Positions 13,686-20,235 of a stretch of DNA of 20,235 bases are shown here, in pieces; positions within the stretch are counted from its first letter, which is position 1, and each line of letters begins with the position of its first letter. The notes beneath the pieces are model-generated. The model had not been told where the DNA came from, made no database searches, and worked only from the letters and a program-made list of their open reading frames with translations. The translations under genes and the position numbers were made by a program. This DNA is from Lachnospiraceae bacterium (lineage in GTDB: Bacteria > Bacillota > Clostridia > Lachnospirales > Lachnospiraceae): NCBI GenBank assembly GCA_900757195.1, contig CAAEMZ010000002.1, positions 1-20,235 on the forward strand. Reading direction: 5' to 3'.

Positions 13686-15260
13686 GTGTCTTATCAGGCT
13701 CTTTACCGAAAATGGCGTCCTCAGACCTTTGAAGATGTCAAGGGTCAGGAACATATTGTAACAACGTTAAAAAATCAAATACGGCTTGGAAGAGTCGGAC
13801 ATGCCTATCTGTTCTGCGGTACCCGGGGTACCGGAAAAACATCGGTGGCGAAAATATTTGCAAAAGCTGTGAACTGTCTTCAGCCGGTGGACGGAAACCC
13901 CTGTGGTGAATGTGCCATGTGCCGGGCGATTCAGAGCCAGACATCGATGAATGTGATCGAGATTGACGCAGCTTCGAACAACGGCATTGACAACATCCGG
14001 GAAATCCGTGACGAGGTGGAATATTCACCGACGGAAGGCCGTTATAAAGTATATATTATTGATGAAGTGCATATGCTGTCTATCGGCGCTTTTAATGCGC
14101 TTTTAAAAACGCTGGAGGAACCGCCGGAATATGTCATTTTCATTCTGGCGACGACGGAGGCCCATAAGATTCCGGTGACGATCCTGTCCCGGTGCCAGCG
14201 GTATGATTTCCGGAGAATTACGGTAGATACCATTACGGGGCGTCTGACGGAGCTTGCGGAGAAGGAAAATCTCGATGTGGAAGAAAAAGCGCTGCGCTAT
14301 ATTGCCAGAGCGGCGGACGGTTCGATGCGTGATGCACTGAGCCTTCTCGATCAGTGTATTGCTTTTTATCTGAACGAACGGCTGACCTACGATCATGTGC
14401 TGGATATTCTCGGGGCTGTGGATACAACGGTGTTCAGCCGGCTCCTTCGCAGCGTGCTGGATCAGGATATCGCAGGGGCGCTGAAGCTGATTGAAGATGT
14501 GGTTGTTCAGGGACGGGAGCTGGGACAGTTTGTTACGGATTTCACCTGGTATCTTCGGAATCTGATGCTTGTGCAGAGCTCGGATCAACTGGAGGATATT
14601 CTGGATATGTCCACGGAAAATCTGGCAGCCCTGAAAGAAGAGGCGGCCCGGATCAAACAGGCTGTGCTGATGCGCTATATTCGTATTTTTTCAGAGCTGA
14701 CGAATCAACTGCGCTATTCGACGCAGAAGCGGGTGCTGATTGAACTGGCTGTGGTGAAGCTGTGCAGGCCTCAGATGGAAAATAATTATGAATCGATTCT
14801 GAACCGGCTGGCAGTTCTTGAGGATAAGATTGAAAACGGCATGACATTTGCGCCGGAACGTCCGGTCAGACAGGCGGCCGTAACGGAGGCTGTTAAAGCG
14901 GAAGAGGCGTCCACGCTTCCTCCGGCTCAGGCCAGGGATGTGGAAGCGGTCGTCGGACAGTGGGGAAAGATAACCAGCGGTCTGGAGGCGAGCATGATGA
15001 TTATGCTGAAGCCGGCGCTGGTCAGCGCGGGGCCGGATAATCAGATCATTCTCGGCTTCCGTCAGGAGATGAATAAAGCGTATTTTGATGAAGAAAGTCA
15101 CAGAGCGGCTGTGGAGGCATCCGTCAGCGAGCATATCGGCAAAGCTATACGCATTGTTACGAAGCTGCTGGATTCGGGGAAAAGCGAAGAGACATTATTT
15201 ATAAATCCGAATAAAATACGGTTGGAACATGTAGAATTTATTGATGAAGACCAATTTTAA
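13686..15260 (+). CDS. dnaX: DNA polymerase III subunit gamma/tau
   Basis: DnaX is the ATPase of the clamp loader that places the beta clamp at the replication fork. From the GTG at 13686 it has 524 residues and starts MSYQALYRKWRP, the family's standard N-terminus; GGAG at 13674-13677 lies eight bases upstream, so the GTG at 13677 is rejected. Walker A is GTRGTGKT at residues 45-52, the zinc-binding cysteines are Cys64, Cys73, Cys76 and Cys79, Walker B is VYIIDEVHML, and the sensor/SRC motif is in ILSRCQRYDF. The C-terminal ~170 residues are the less conserved domain III and tau part. No convincing internal frameshift site is visible, so probably only one form is made. Operon with ybaB and recR. 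Confidence 0.97.
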   Translation: MSYQALYRKWRPQTFEDVKGQEHIVTTLKNQIRLGRVGHAYLFCGTRGTGKTSVAKIFAKAVNCLQPVDGNPCGECAMCRAIQSQTSMNVIEIDAASNNGIDNIREIRDEVEYSPTEGRYKVYIIDEVHMLSIGAFNALLKTLEEPPEYVIFILATTEAHKIPVTILSRCQRYDFRRITVDTITGRLTELAEKENLDVEEKALRYIARAADGSMRDALSLLDQCIAFYLNERLTYDHVLDILGAVDTTVFSRLLRSVLDQDIAGALKLIEDVVVQGRELGQFVTDFTWYLRNLMLVQSSDQLEDILDMSTENLAALKEEAARIKQAVLMRYIRIFSELTNQLRYSTQKRVLIELAVVKLCRPQMENNYESILNRLAVLEDKIENGMTFAPERPVRQAAVTEAVKAEEASTLPPAQARDVEAVVGQWGKITSGLEASMMIMLKPALVSAGPDNQIILGFRQEMNKAYFDEESHRAAVEASVSEHIGKAIRIVTKLLDSGKSEETLFINPNKIRLEHVEFIDEDQF

Positions 15261-15298
15261 CGGCCTTCAGAGTAAACATATATAAGGAGGAATATAAA

Positions 15299-15649
15299 AT
15301 GGCAAAAAGAGGTGGATTTCCGGGAGGAATGCCTGGAAATATGAATAATTTAATGAAACAGGCACAGAAGATGCAGAAACAGATGGAGGAAGCGACACGG
15401 GCTCTGGAGGAGACCGAGGCGGAAGCGACTTCCGGCGGCGGCGCTGTGACCGTTAAAGTTTCCGGCAAAAAAGAGATTCTTTCGATAAAAATCGAGGAAG
15501 AAGTTGTGGATCCGGAGGATATCGAAATGCTGGAAGATCTGATTGTGGCTGCGACAAATGAAGCGCTGCGTAAAATCGATGAAATTTCCCAGGCATCCAT
15601 GTCCAAGGTGACCGGAGGTCTTGGCGGATTTGGAGGTTTTGGTTTCTAA
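15299..15649 (+). CDS. ybaB: YbaB/EbfC family nucleoid-associated protein
   Basis: This 116-residue DNA-binding protein, a dimer with a central helix pair, sits in its usual place between dnaX and recR. The N-terminal Gly/Met/Asn-rich GGFPGGMPGNMNNLMKQAQKM, quoted as PGNMNNLMKQAQKMQ, leads into a long helix. The conserved GGGAVTVKVSGKKE beta region and the ISIEEEVVDPEDIEMLEDL-like segment (VDPEDIEMLEDL) follow. The ATG at 15299 has AAGGAGG seven bases upstream. Its TAA overlaps the recR ATG by one base, so recR is likely translated by coupling. Confidence 0.94.
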   Translation: MAKRGGFPGGMPGNMNNLMKQAQKMQKQMEEATRALEETEAEATSGGGAVTVKVSGKKEILSIKIEEEVVDPEDIEMLEDLIVAATNEALRKIDEISQASMSKVTGGLGGFGGFGF

Positions 15650-16245
15650 TGAGCTATTACAGCAGTCAGATCAGCCGTCTGATTGAAGAATTGTCCAAAT
15701 TACCGGGAATCGGTTCAAAGTCGGCCCAGCGTCTGGCTTTTCATATCATCAATATGCCGAAGGACCAGGTAAAGGGACTGGCATCGTCGATTGTGGATGC
15801 CAGGGAAAATATTCAGTACTGTAAGCAGTGTTATAATCTGACGGACAGTGAATTATGCCCGGTGTGCCGCAATGAAAAGCGCAATAAAAAAGTGATTATG
15901 GTTGTGGAAACACCGAGGGATCTGGCGGCCTATGAAAAGACGGGAAAATACGAAGGGGTTTACCACGTGCTTCACGGGGCTATTTCCCCGATGCTCGGCA
16001 TCGGGCCGAATGATATCCGTTTGAAAGAGCTGATGCTCCGCCTTCAGGGAGATGTGGATGAAGTAATCATTGCCACAAACTCCAGTCTTGAAGGGGAGAC
16101 AACCGCCATGTACATCAGTAAGCTGATTAAGCCGACTGGCATCAAAGTCAGCCGCATCGCCAGCGGTGTTCCTGTGGGCGGGGACTTAGAATATATTGAC
16201 GAAGTCACCCTGCTCCGGGCGCTGGAAGGCCGGGTAGAGCTTTAA
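15649..16245 (+). CDS. recR: Recombination protein RecR
   Basis: RecR acts with RecO and RecF to load RecA at gapped DNA in recombinational repair. The 198-residue protein has the helix-hairpin-helix LSKLPGIGSKSAQRLAFHI at residues ~15-33 (quoted as LPGIGSKSAQRLAF), a zinc finger with Cys58, Cys61, Cys70 and Cys73, and a Toprim domain beginning VVETPRDLAAYE with the downstream HGAISPMLGIGP motif. The C-terminal YIDEVTLLRALEGR is characteristic. The ATG at 15649 shares a base with the ybaB stop, with GGAGGT upstream. Its last 60 bp overlap the convergent yyaC gene, an unusual end with no room for a terminator. Confidence 0.97.
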   Translation: MSYYSSQISRLIEELSKLPGIGSKSAQRLAFHIINMPKDQVKGLASSIVDARENIQYCKQCYNLTDSELCPVCRNEKRNKKVIMVVETPRDLAAYEKTGKYEGVYHVLHGAISPMLGIGPNDIRLKELMLRLQGDVDEVIIATNSSLEGETTAMYISKLIKPTGIKVSRIASGVPVGGDLEYIDEVTLLRALEGRVEL

Positions 16246-16731
16246 AATCCCCTGGCTGATGCATTTGCCGAAAACGGCCATCTGCCGGCCGGCTTTCGGG
16301 TCAAAAATATCCTGAAAGACACCGGTGATCTGTAAATCTCCGATGGGCGGCAGCTTTTTGCCGACACCCTTTCCGGGGCGCAGGGGCCCTTTTTTCAAAA
16401 GTATATAACCGGACTGGGAAATGTTTCCCAGAGCAGCATCAATGGCTATGATAAATGGCCGCTGATGCTGTTTTTTTATTTCACGACAGCTCCGGTTAAA
16501 ATTCAGCGCGTGAATCGGGGCGTCCAGTGTTCCGTAGACCTGCCCCGGAAGGTATTCGGACAGGATTGTTCCGATGACCGGGCCGAGACAATCGCCGATG
16601 ATCGCCGGGGTACCGATACAGATATATACCGGAGTCCCGTTTTTTTTATTGGTCATCTGAATCAGCCGGTTCAGATGACTGTGGAAAATCGAAGCGGCAT
16701 CCGGATAGTCCGGGTGTATCCAATACATCAT
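16186..16731 (-). CDS. yyaC: Sporulation protein YyaC family (DUF1256)
   Basis: This protein of about 181 residues belongs to the YyaC family, related to the germination protease fold and found in endospore formers. The central motif PVYICIGTPAIIGDCLGPVIG, quoted as CIGTPAIIGDCLGPVIG, and the later PFIIAIDAALG and GDLQITGVF segments match the family. The ATG at 16731, with AAGGAG five bases upstream, is chosen; a second ATG at 16728 gives more usual spacing, and a longer frame reaching 16791 has no site and would be less likely. The C-terminus continues past the QGILKL segment for about 17 residues that are encoded on the strand opposite the recR end. Genomic location directly after recR suggests sporulation genes near the replication-repair cluster, as in Bacillus where bofA follows recR. 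Confidence 0.88.
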   Translation of the reverse strand: MMYWIHPDYPDAASIFHSHLNRLIQMTNKKNGTPVYICIGTPAIIGDCLGPVIGTILSEYLPGQVYGTLDAPIHALNFNRSCREIKKQHQRPFIIAIDAALGNISQSGYILLKKGPLRPGKGVGKKLPPIGDLQITGVFQDIFDPKAGRQMAVFGKCISQGILKLYPAFQRPEQGDFVNIF

Positions 16732-16757
16732 GCAAACTCCTTTTTCCAGTAAGTCTG

Positions 16758-16791
16758 TACATATATATGTAGTTTTATACGGCTTCATCAA
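16758..16791 (-). promoter_or_regulatory. Candidate yyaC promoter with a 14-bp palindrome
   Basis: On the minus strand TTGATG at 16791-16786, an 18-bp spacer and TATATA at 16767-16762. The -10 lies inside the palindrome TACATATATATGTA (16758-16771). A sporulation sigma factor might be used instead; its motif is not clear. Confidence 0.35.
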
Positions 16792-16925
16792 TTTCTTTAC
16801 GAGGCTGCCGATGAAAAAAGTGTTGAGAAATTGTGGCCGTCCGATGACAGGTTTCGCCAGATAAATTCGGTGAAATATGGTAATCTGTGCTTGTTCCGGA
16901 GAGTGATTCAGGGGAAGGTGAGGTA

Positions 16926-17987
16926 ATGATCGAAGTTATGAGTCATTTAAACAGTCAGGAAAAGCTGAAATTACCGAAGAATATCCGTCAGATTGGTTTA
17001 CCCGAAGAAAAAAAGAAGATCTACGTGGAAGACTACGTGGTGACCTATATGAATCAACTGGCATCGGAATATCCGAACCGTCAGAGTGCGGCGGTTCTCC
17101 TGGGATTCCATACGAAACAGGAAGATGTCCGGCTGACTTTTATCAACGGGGCTATCGGAATTCCATCAGCCAGTGTGGATGAAGACCAGGTATCTTTTTG
17201 CAGTACCCTGTGGGAAGATATTTACGGGACGATGCATACCTACTTTAAAAACAGCGAGATTGTCGGATGGTTTCTGACCCGGCCCGGAAAGTCTCTGGGG
17301 ATTAATGAAAAGATAACCAAGATTCATGTGGATCAGTTTCCGGGAAGAGATAAAACATTATTTTTAATGGACCCGCTGGACAGAGAAGATGCATTTTTTA
17401 TTTACGAAGGCGGAAAGCTGGTGCAGCAGCATGGCTATTATATTTATTATGAACGTAACGAGGATATGCAGAACTATATGGTGGAACACGGTAAGGGCAA
17501 GGGAACGGAAGAGGCGCTTTCGGCTGCGGATCTGCGGAAAAACGGCAGCGCCCGCCAGAATCCGGAAATATCTTCGCCGCGCAAAAGTCCGGGCAGAGGA
17601 AGACGGATCGGTGGAACCATGGTGGCGGCCATGGCTATTGTTGTTCTGGGGATGACACTGATGAACCGTTTTTATAAACCGGGTGGGGTGAAACCGGTCA
17701 GCGGTCCGGTGGAAGGCGAAACGGTGAACATTCAGGTCGTCGAAGCCGATACGCCGGAAGCGGCGGAGAGAGAAACGGAAACTTTGGAAACAGATTCGGA
17801 GAAAACGGTGTCCGAAGTGTCGAATACGATGACAACCAAACATTATACGGTGCGTAAAGGGGATACACTGGCCAATATTTCTCTGAGCCTTTATGATTCA
17901 CGGAAATATGTGGACACAATCTGTGAAATCAATGATATCGAGGACCCGGATGTTATTTATGAAGGCATGGTTCTGGAACTCCCATAA
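16926..17987 (+). CDS. Membrane protein with degenerate MPN/JAMM-like domain and C-terminal LysM
   Basis: From the ATG at 16926 (AAGGTG upstream) the protein has 353 residues in three parts. Residues ~50-176 resemble the MPN fold: SAAVLLGFH (54-62), a strand with INGAIGIP, then EIVGWFLTRPG at 111-121, and IHVDQFPGRDKTLFLMD, followed by DAFFIYEGG. In active JAMM proteases the GW segment carries HxH metal ligands; here they are Phe and Leu/Thr, so it would be a non-catalytic MPN-type domain like Rpn8 or eIF3f. Residues ~177-228 are a basic linker (SPRKSPGRGRR), 229-247 a membrane segment, 248-305 an acidic spacer, and 306-353 a LysM domain (HYTVRKGDTL). The topology should be N-in with LysM outside, binding peptidoglycan. 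The MPN call rests on pattern, not on any search. It is the first gene of a three-gene envelope block. Confidence 0.75.
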   Translation: MIEVMSHLNSQEKLKLPKNIRQIGLPEEKKKIYVEDYVVTYMNQLASEYPNRQSAAVLLGFHTKQEDVRLTFINGAIGIPSASVDEDQVSFCSTLWEDIYGTMHTYFKNSEIVGWFLTRPGKSLGINEKITKIHVDQFPGRDKTLFLMDPLDREDAFFIYEGGKLVQQHGYYIYYERNEDMQNYMVEHGKGKGTEEALSAADLRKNGSARQNPEISSPRKSPGRGRRIGGTMVAAMAIVVLGMTLMNRFYKPGGVKPVSGPVEGETVNIQVVEADTPEAAERETETLETDSEKTVSEVSNTMTTKHYTVRKGDTLANISLSLYDSRKYVDTICEINDIEDPDVIYEGMVLELP

Positions 17988-18007
17988 AAAATATAGTGCT
18001 ATTTTTT
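17986..18007 (+). terminator. A/T-only hairpin after the LysM gene, weak
   Basis: AAAAAATA (17986-17993) pairs with TATTTTTT (18000-18007) around TAGTGC. A stem without G-C pairs makes a poor terminator, so read-through into the next gene is likely. Confidence 0.3.
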
Positions 18008-18018
18008 CTGAAATGCGT

Positions 18019-18024
18019 TATACT
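18019..18024 (+). promoter_or_regulatory. Possible -10 element of the DUF5711 gene
   Basis: TATACT at 18019-18024 lies 36 bp before the start, but no good -35 is seen at the right distance. The gene may instead be co-transcribed from upstream. Confidence 0.3.
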
Positions 18025-18060
18025 AGGGACGATATTATTATTTAAGAAAGATGATTCAGA

Positions 18061-19254
18061 ATGGAAAAAATACGCATATATTGGAAAAAAATAAAGGATG
18101 TTCTAAAGTACCGGCTCTGGAACCTTAAAGGCTGGGTGAAGGACCATAAGAAAGCAGTAATCCTCGGAGCGGCGGTTTTTGCGGCCCTCCTTGGGCTGGT
18201 ATTCGGATTTTTGCTGCGGACGTATCATCATTATGAAGTGGTGGATTCCATGGAACGAAAGAGTGATACGTCTGCAAATTACTATTTCCGGAAGGATGGT
18301 GTTGTCTGTTACAGCAAAGACGGTGTTTCTTTTACAAATAATAAAGGTGAGATCGTCTGGGACCAGGTTTTCGGAATGGCTGCGCCTAAAATGAGTACCT
18401 GCGGGGATTATATGGCCATCGGTGATGTGGGAGCCAACAGTGTATACATATTTAACGGTGCAGGAAACCAGGGCGAGATTACCCTGGAAAAGCCGCTGCA
18501 GGATCTGCGGGTGAGTAGGCAGGGAGTTGTTGCCGTGATTTTGTCCGACGATGCGGCAAATCAGATCAATCTCTATGATAAACAGGGAAATGTTCTGGTC
18601 AGTGTCAAGGCGACGATCGGCACTACCGGGTATCCGCTGACGCTGGCATTGTCCGAGGATGCTTCCCGTCTGGTCGTCAGCTATGCCATGTTTAATGATG
18701 GAAAGATAAGTACCCAGCTTGTTTTTTATAATTTCTCGAATATGGAGAGCAGCAGCGAGCCGGCGGCGACGTATACCTGCGATCAGTTGATCCCGAAGGT
18801 TGAATTTGTGAATGGCCAGACGGTGCTGGCGTGTGCCGAAGACGGGTTTCGGATATACAGATTCAGGGAGACCGTTGCAGAGCAGATGAACCAGATATTT
18901 GAGACAGAGTTAAAAAGCATTTTTATGACAGATAAACATATCGGGGTTGTTATGAAGAATACCCAGGAGGCTCCGGAGGGAAAAACCGTGGATAAATATA
19001 TTGTCCGGGCATATAATTTCTCCGGTGGAAAGGCTGGATCATTCACCTTCGATTTTGATTATAAATCGGTTTCGGCATCAGATAACGAAATTATTTTTTA
19101 TAATGACCGGGAATGTGAGGTTTACAGTTATCGTGGACATAAGAAATTCCAATATGCGTTTGAACATAATATAGAGAGTATTTTACCGGGAGAAAAAACC
19201 GGAGAGTATATTCTGCTCGATGCTCAGAATATGCAGACCATTCGGGTGAAGTAG
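18061..19254 (+). CDS. DUF5711 family membrane-anchored protein
   Basis: The 397-residue protein has a basic cytoplasmic N-terminus of about 33 residues (many Lys and Trp), one membrane helix near residues 34-54, and a long extracellular part. It matches the DUF5711 family of Clostridia, which has no established function. The extracellular part shows repeated beta strands of propeller type: NYYFRKDGVVCYSKDG, GDYMAIGDVGANSVYIFNG, RQGVVAVILSDDA, INLYDKQGNVLV, EDASRLVVSYAMF and later KHIGVVMKN. The start codon ATG at 18061 has only a weak ribosome binding site (AAGAAAGAT). It lies between the MPN/LysM gene and a CvpA-family gene, so all three probably act in the cell envelope. No catalytic motif is apparent. 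Confidence 0.75.
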   Translation: MEKIRIYWKKIKDVLKYRLWNLKGWVKDHKKAVILGAAVFAALLGLVFGFLLRTYHHYEVVDSMERKSDTSANYYFRKDGVVCYSKDGVSFTNNKGEIVWDQVFGMAAPKMSTCGDYMAIGDVGANSVYIFNGAGNQGEITLEKPLQDLRVSRQGVVAVILSDDAANQINLYDKQGNVLVSVKATIGTTGYPLTLALSEDASRLVVSYAMFNDGKISTQLVFYNFSNMESSSEPAATYTCDQLIPKVEFVNGQTVLACAEDGFRIYRFRETVAEQMNQIFETELKSIFMTDKHIGVVMKNTQEAPEGKTVDKYIVRAYNFSGGKAGSFTFDFDYKSVSASDNEIIFYNDRECEVYSYRGHKKFQYAFEHNIESILPGEKTGEYILLDAQNMQTIRVK

Positions 19255-19272
19255 AAAGGGGTATTGGAATTT

Positions 19273-19986
19273 ATGAATGGAACAGGAATCAATTATGTAC
19301 TGATAGCCGCGGCGGCCATTTTAATCCTGTCGGTGATTATCGGAGGTGTCCGTGGGTTTATTAAAACCTTTTTTTCAGCATTCTCGGTAATCATTGCCAT
19401 CTTCCTCGCAGTTCAGATCGGGCCTTATCTGGGAAAAGTGATGCAGAAGACGCCGATATATACATCCATATCGGAAAGTATTGAGGAAAAGCTGGATGCG
19501 CGGGCAGAAGCCGGGGCAGAAAAGGTTTCGCAGCAGATTGAGGCGATTAACAGCTATCCGCTGCCGGATTCTTTAAAAGAAGCGCTGATTGAAAATAATA
19601 ATAACCAGATTTATGAAGCCCTTGGCGTGAACCAGTTCAATCAGTATGTGGCATCGTATATGGCCTGTCTGATTATCAATGCATTGTCGTTTTTAATCGT
19701 GCTTCTCTTTTCCTTTATTATTTTAAAAATTATTGAAGTGAGTCTGGATCTTATCAGTAAGCTTCCGGTGCTCAATGGAATTAACGCCCTTGGCGGTGTG
19801 GCTTTTGGCGCTGTCCACGGGTTGATCCTGCTTTGGATATTGTGTATTGCTGTAACGGTGTTTTCCTGGACAGGACCGGGGGAATGGATTTGCGGTCAGA
19901 TCAGCCGCAATCCTTTACTGAGCTGGCTATACGATCATAATTATCTTCTGGCGACATTATCAAATATGGGAAAAATGCTGTTTTAA
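19273..19986 (+). CDS. CvpA family membrane protein
   Basis: The 237-residue protein has four hydrophobic helices: near residues 8-24, 30-46, around 132-155, and 170-195. This and the GVRGFIKTFFSAFSV start with the later VVLLFSFIILKI-type segment fit the CvpA/colicin V production family, whose members act in envelope maintenance and, in some bacteria, biofilm or antimicrobial tolerance. Two long soluble loops with many Glu/Ala separate the first pair from the second. The ATG at 19273 is used because the TTG at 19264 is only 2-3 bases from the GGGG site and so too close. It begins 18 bp after the DUF5711 gene and is followed by a terminator. The biochemical role is not known. Confidence 0.8.
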   Translation: MNGTGINYVLIAAAAILILSVIIGGVRGFIKTFFSAFSVIIAIFLAVQIGPYLGKVMQKTPIYTSISESIEEKLDARAEAGAEKVSQQIEAINSYPLPDSLKEALIENNNNQIYEALGVNQFNQYVASYMACLIINALSFLIVLLFSFIILKIIEVSLDLISKLPVLNGINALGGVAFGAVHGLILLWILCIAVTVFSWTGPGEWICGQISRNPLLSWLYDHNYLLATLSNMGKMLF

Positions 19987-19992
19987 CAGGAT

Positions 19993-20039
19993 AAAAGTGC
20001 GGGTCTTCCGGGAATATGGAAGGTGTCCGTACTTTTTTT
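19993..20039 (+). terminator. Terminator after the CvpA gene
   Basis: An imperfect hairpin (AAAAGTGCGGGTCTTCC with GGAAGGTGTCCGTACTTTT) with an 8-nt loop is followed by seven T. It ends the envelope block and insulates it from the promoters downstream. Confidence 0.85.
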
Positions 20040-20060
20040 ATAAAAAAATAAAAAAGGGTG

Positions 20061-20089
20061 TTGACAGGGCGCTGTATTAATGATATTAT
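20061..20089 (+). promoter_or_regulatory. Tandem promoter P1 of a downstream stable-RNA-like operon
   Basis: A perfect TTGACA at 20061-20066, 17-bp spacer, and TATTAT at 20084-20089. An A-rich tract directly upstream (20041-20055) resembles an UP element. Predicted start near 20096 within AAAGCTGTCGC. Confidence 0.85.
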
Positions 20090-20153
20090 ATCAAAGCTGT
20101 CGCGTGAGGGCACAGCAGATACTCATAAAAGAGTTGAAAAAATAAAAAAAGTG

Positions 20154-20182
20154 TTGACAAGCTTTTGAGTGTGTGATAACAT
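20154..20182 (+). promoter_or_regulatory. Tandem promoter P2 of a downstream stable-RNA-like operon
   Basis: A perfect TTGACA at 20154-20159, 17-bp spacer, and TAACAT at 20177-20182, with a GAAAAAATAAAAAAAG tract upstream. It lies exactly 93 bp after P1 and begins the same AAAGCTGTCGC sequence (20186-20196). The window ends 40 bp later, before any RNA gene. Confidence 0.8.
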
Positions 20183-20235
20183 ATTAAAGCTGTCGCATGA
20201 AAGCGAAACAGAGTTGAAACAAACAACTTAAAAAA

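Larger units (their letters stand above)
20042..20220 (+). repeat. 93-bp tandem promoter-leader duplication
   Basis: Two units repeat A-rich tract, GTGTTGACA, a 17-bp spacer, a -10 box, AAAGCTGTCGC[G/A]TGA and GAGTTGAAA with a period of 93 bp. The spacers differ while the promoter boxes and start regions are kept. The hairpin in the first leader (GCTGT...ACAGC) and one in the second (CTGTCGC...GCG..ACAG) preserve pairing with different bases. Confidence 0.7.

Noticed and set aside
13764..13772. A possible slippery A AAA AAT site in dnaX
   Set aside because: It lies near codon 30, too early to make the known short gamma form, and no stem-loop or following stop context is evident.
1..20235. 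CRISPR arrays, insertion sequences, integrases, tRNA genes
   Set aside because: No regularly spaced repeats, transposase genes, terminal repeats or tRNA-like cloverleaf sequences were seen in the window.

Overview
The window looks like chromosome from a spore-forming, low-to-moderate GC Firmicute, most likely a Clostridia member of the Lachnospiraceae type. The evidence is Gram-positive Shine-Dalgarno sites and sigma-A promoters throughout, a large Bacillus/Clostridium-type SRP RNA, a YyaC sporulation protein, an anaerobic radical-SAM activase, and families common in gut Clostridia (DUF2812/PadR, DUF5711, DegV, Rpn-type nuclease). There is no prophage, insertion sequence, integrase or CRISPR array. 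Almost all of the sequence is genic.

Layout. Positions 1-448 hold the 3' end of an Rpn-like (PD-(D/E)XK) protein. Positions 457-4840 (minus) form one regulatory/transport block, transcribed in the order PadR repressor, DUF2812 membrane protein, OmpR-type response regulator, ABC ATPase, ABC permease, histidine kinase. The PadR promoter carries a perfect 19-bp inverted repeat. Phased GTAAAGA repeats lie between the response regulator and the ABC genes, so the block may be controlled at two points. Positions 4997-6331 (minus) hold mgtE, a Mg2+ transporter. It is preceded by a 53-codon upstream ORF with a Pro/Asp-rich stretch that overlaps the mgtE start and may be an Mg2+-sensing leader. Divergent from it is an apparent fusion of a HutD/Ves-like cupin and a PaaI-type thioesterase (6558-7490), then a DegV fatty-acid-binding protein, then a convergent NrdG2-type activase.

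Positions 9448-16245 (plus) are a housekeeping region: lgt, tadA, SRP RNA, a lipoprotein, a 6-phosphofructokinase homologue, dnaX, ybaB and recR. The core tadA-SRP RNA-dnaX-ybaB-recR is the order known from Bacillus; here a lipoprotein and a PFK gene sit inside it. recR overlaps the convergent yyaC by 60 bp. Positions 16926-19986 (plus) encode three envelope proteins: a membrane protein joining a degenerate MPN/JAMM-like domain to an extracellular LysM domain, a DUF5711 membrane-anchored protein, and a CvpA-family protein. The window ends in two tandem strong promoters with near-identical start regions, which look like the upstream part of a stable-RNA (rRNA or tRNA) operon.

The most interesting items are the MPN-like/LysM protein and its neighbours, the candidate mgtE leader peptide, the cupin-thioesterase fusion, the PadR plus two-component ABC operon with its operators, and the tandem promoters at the right edge.
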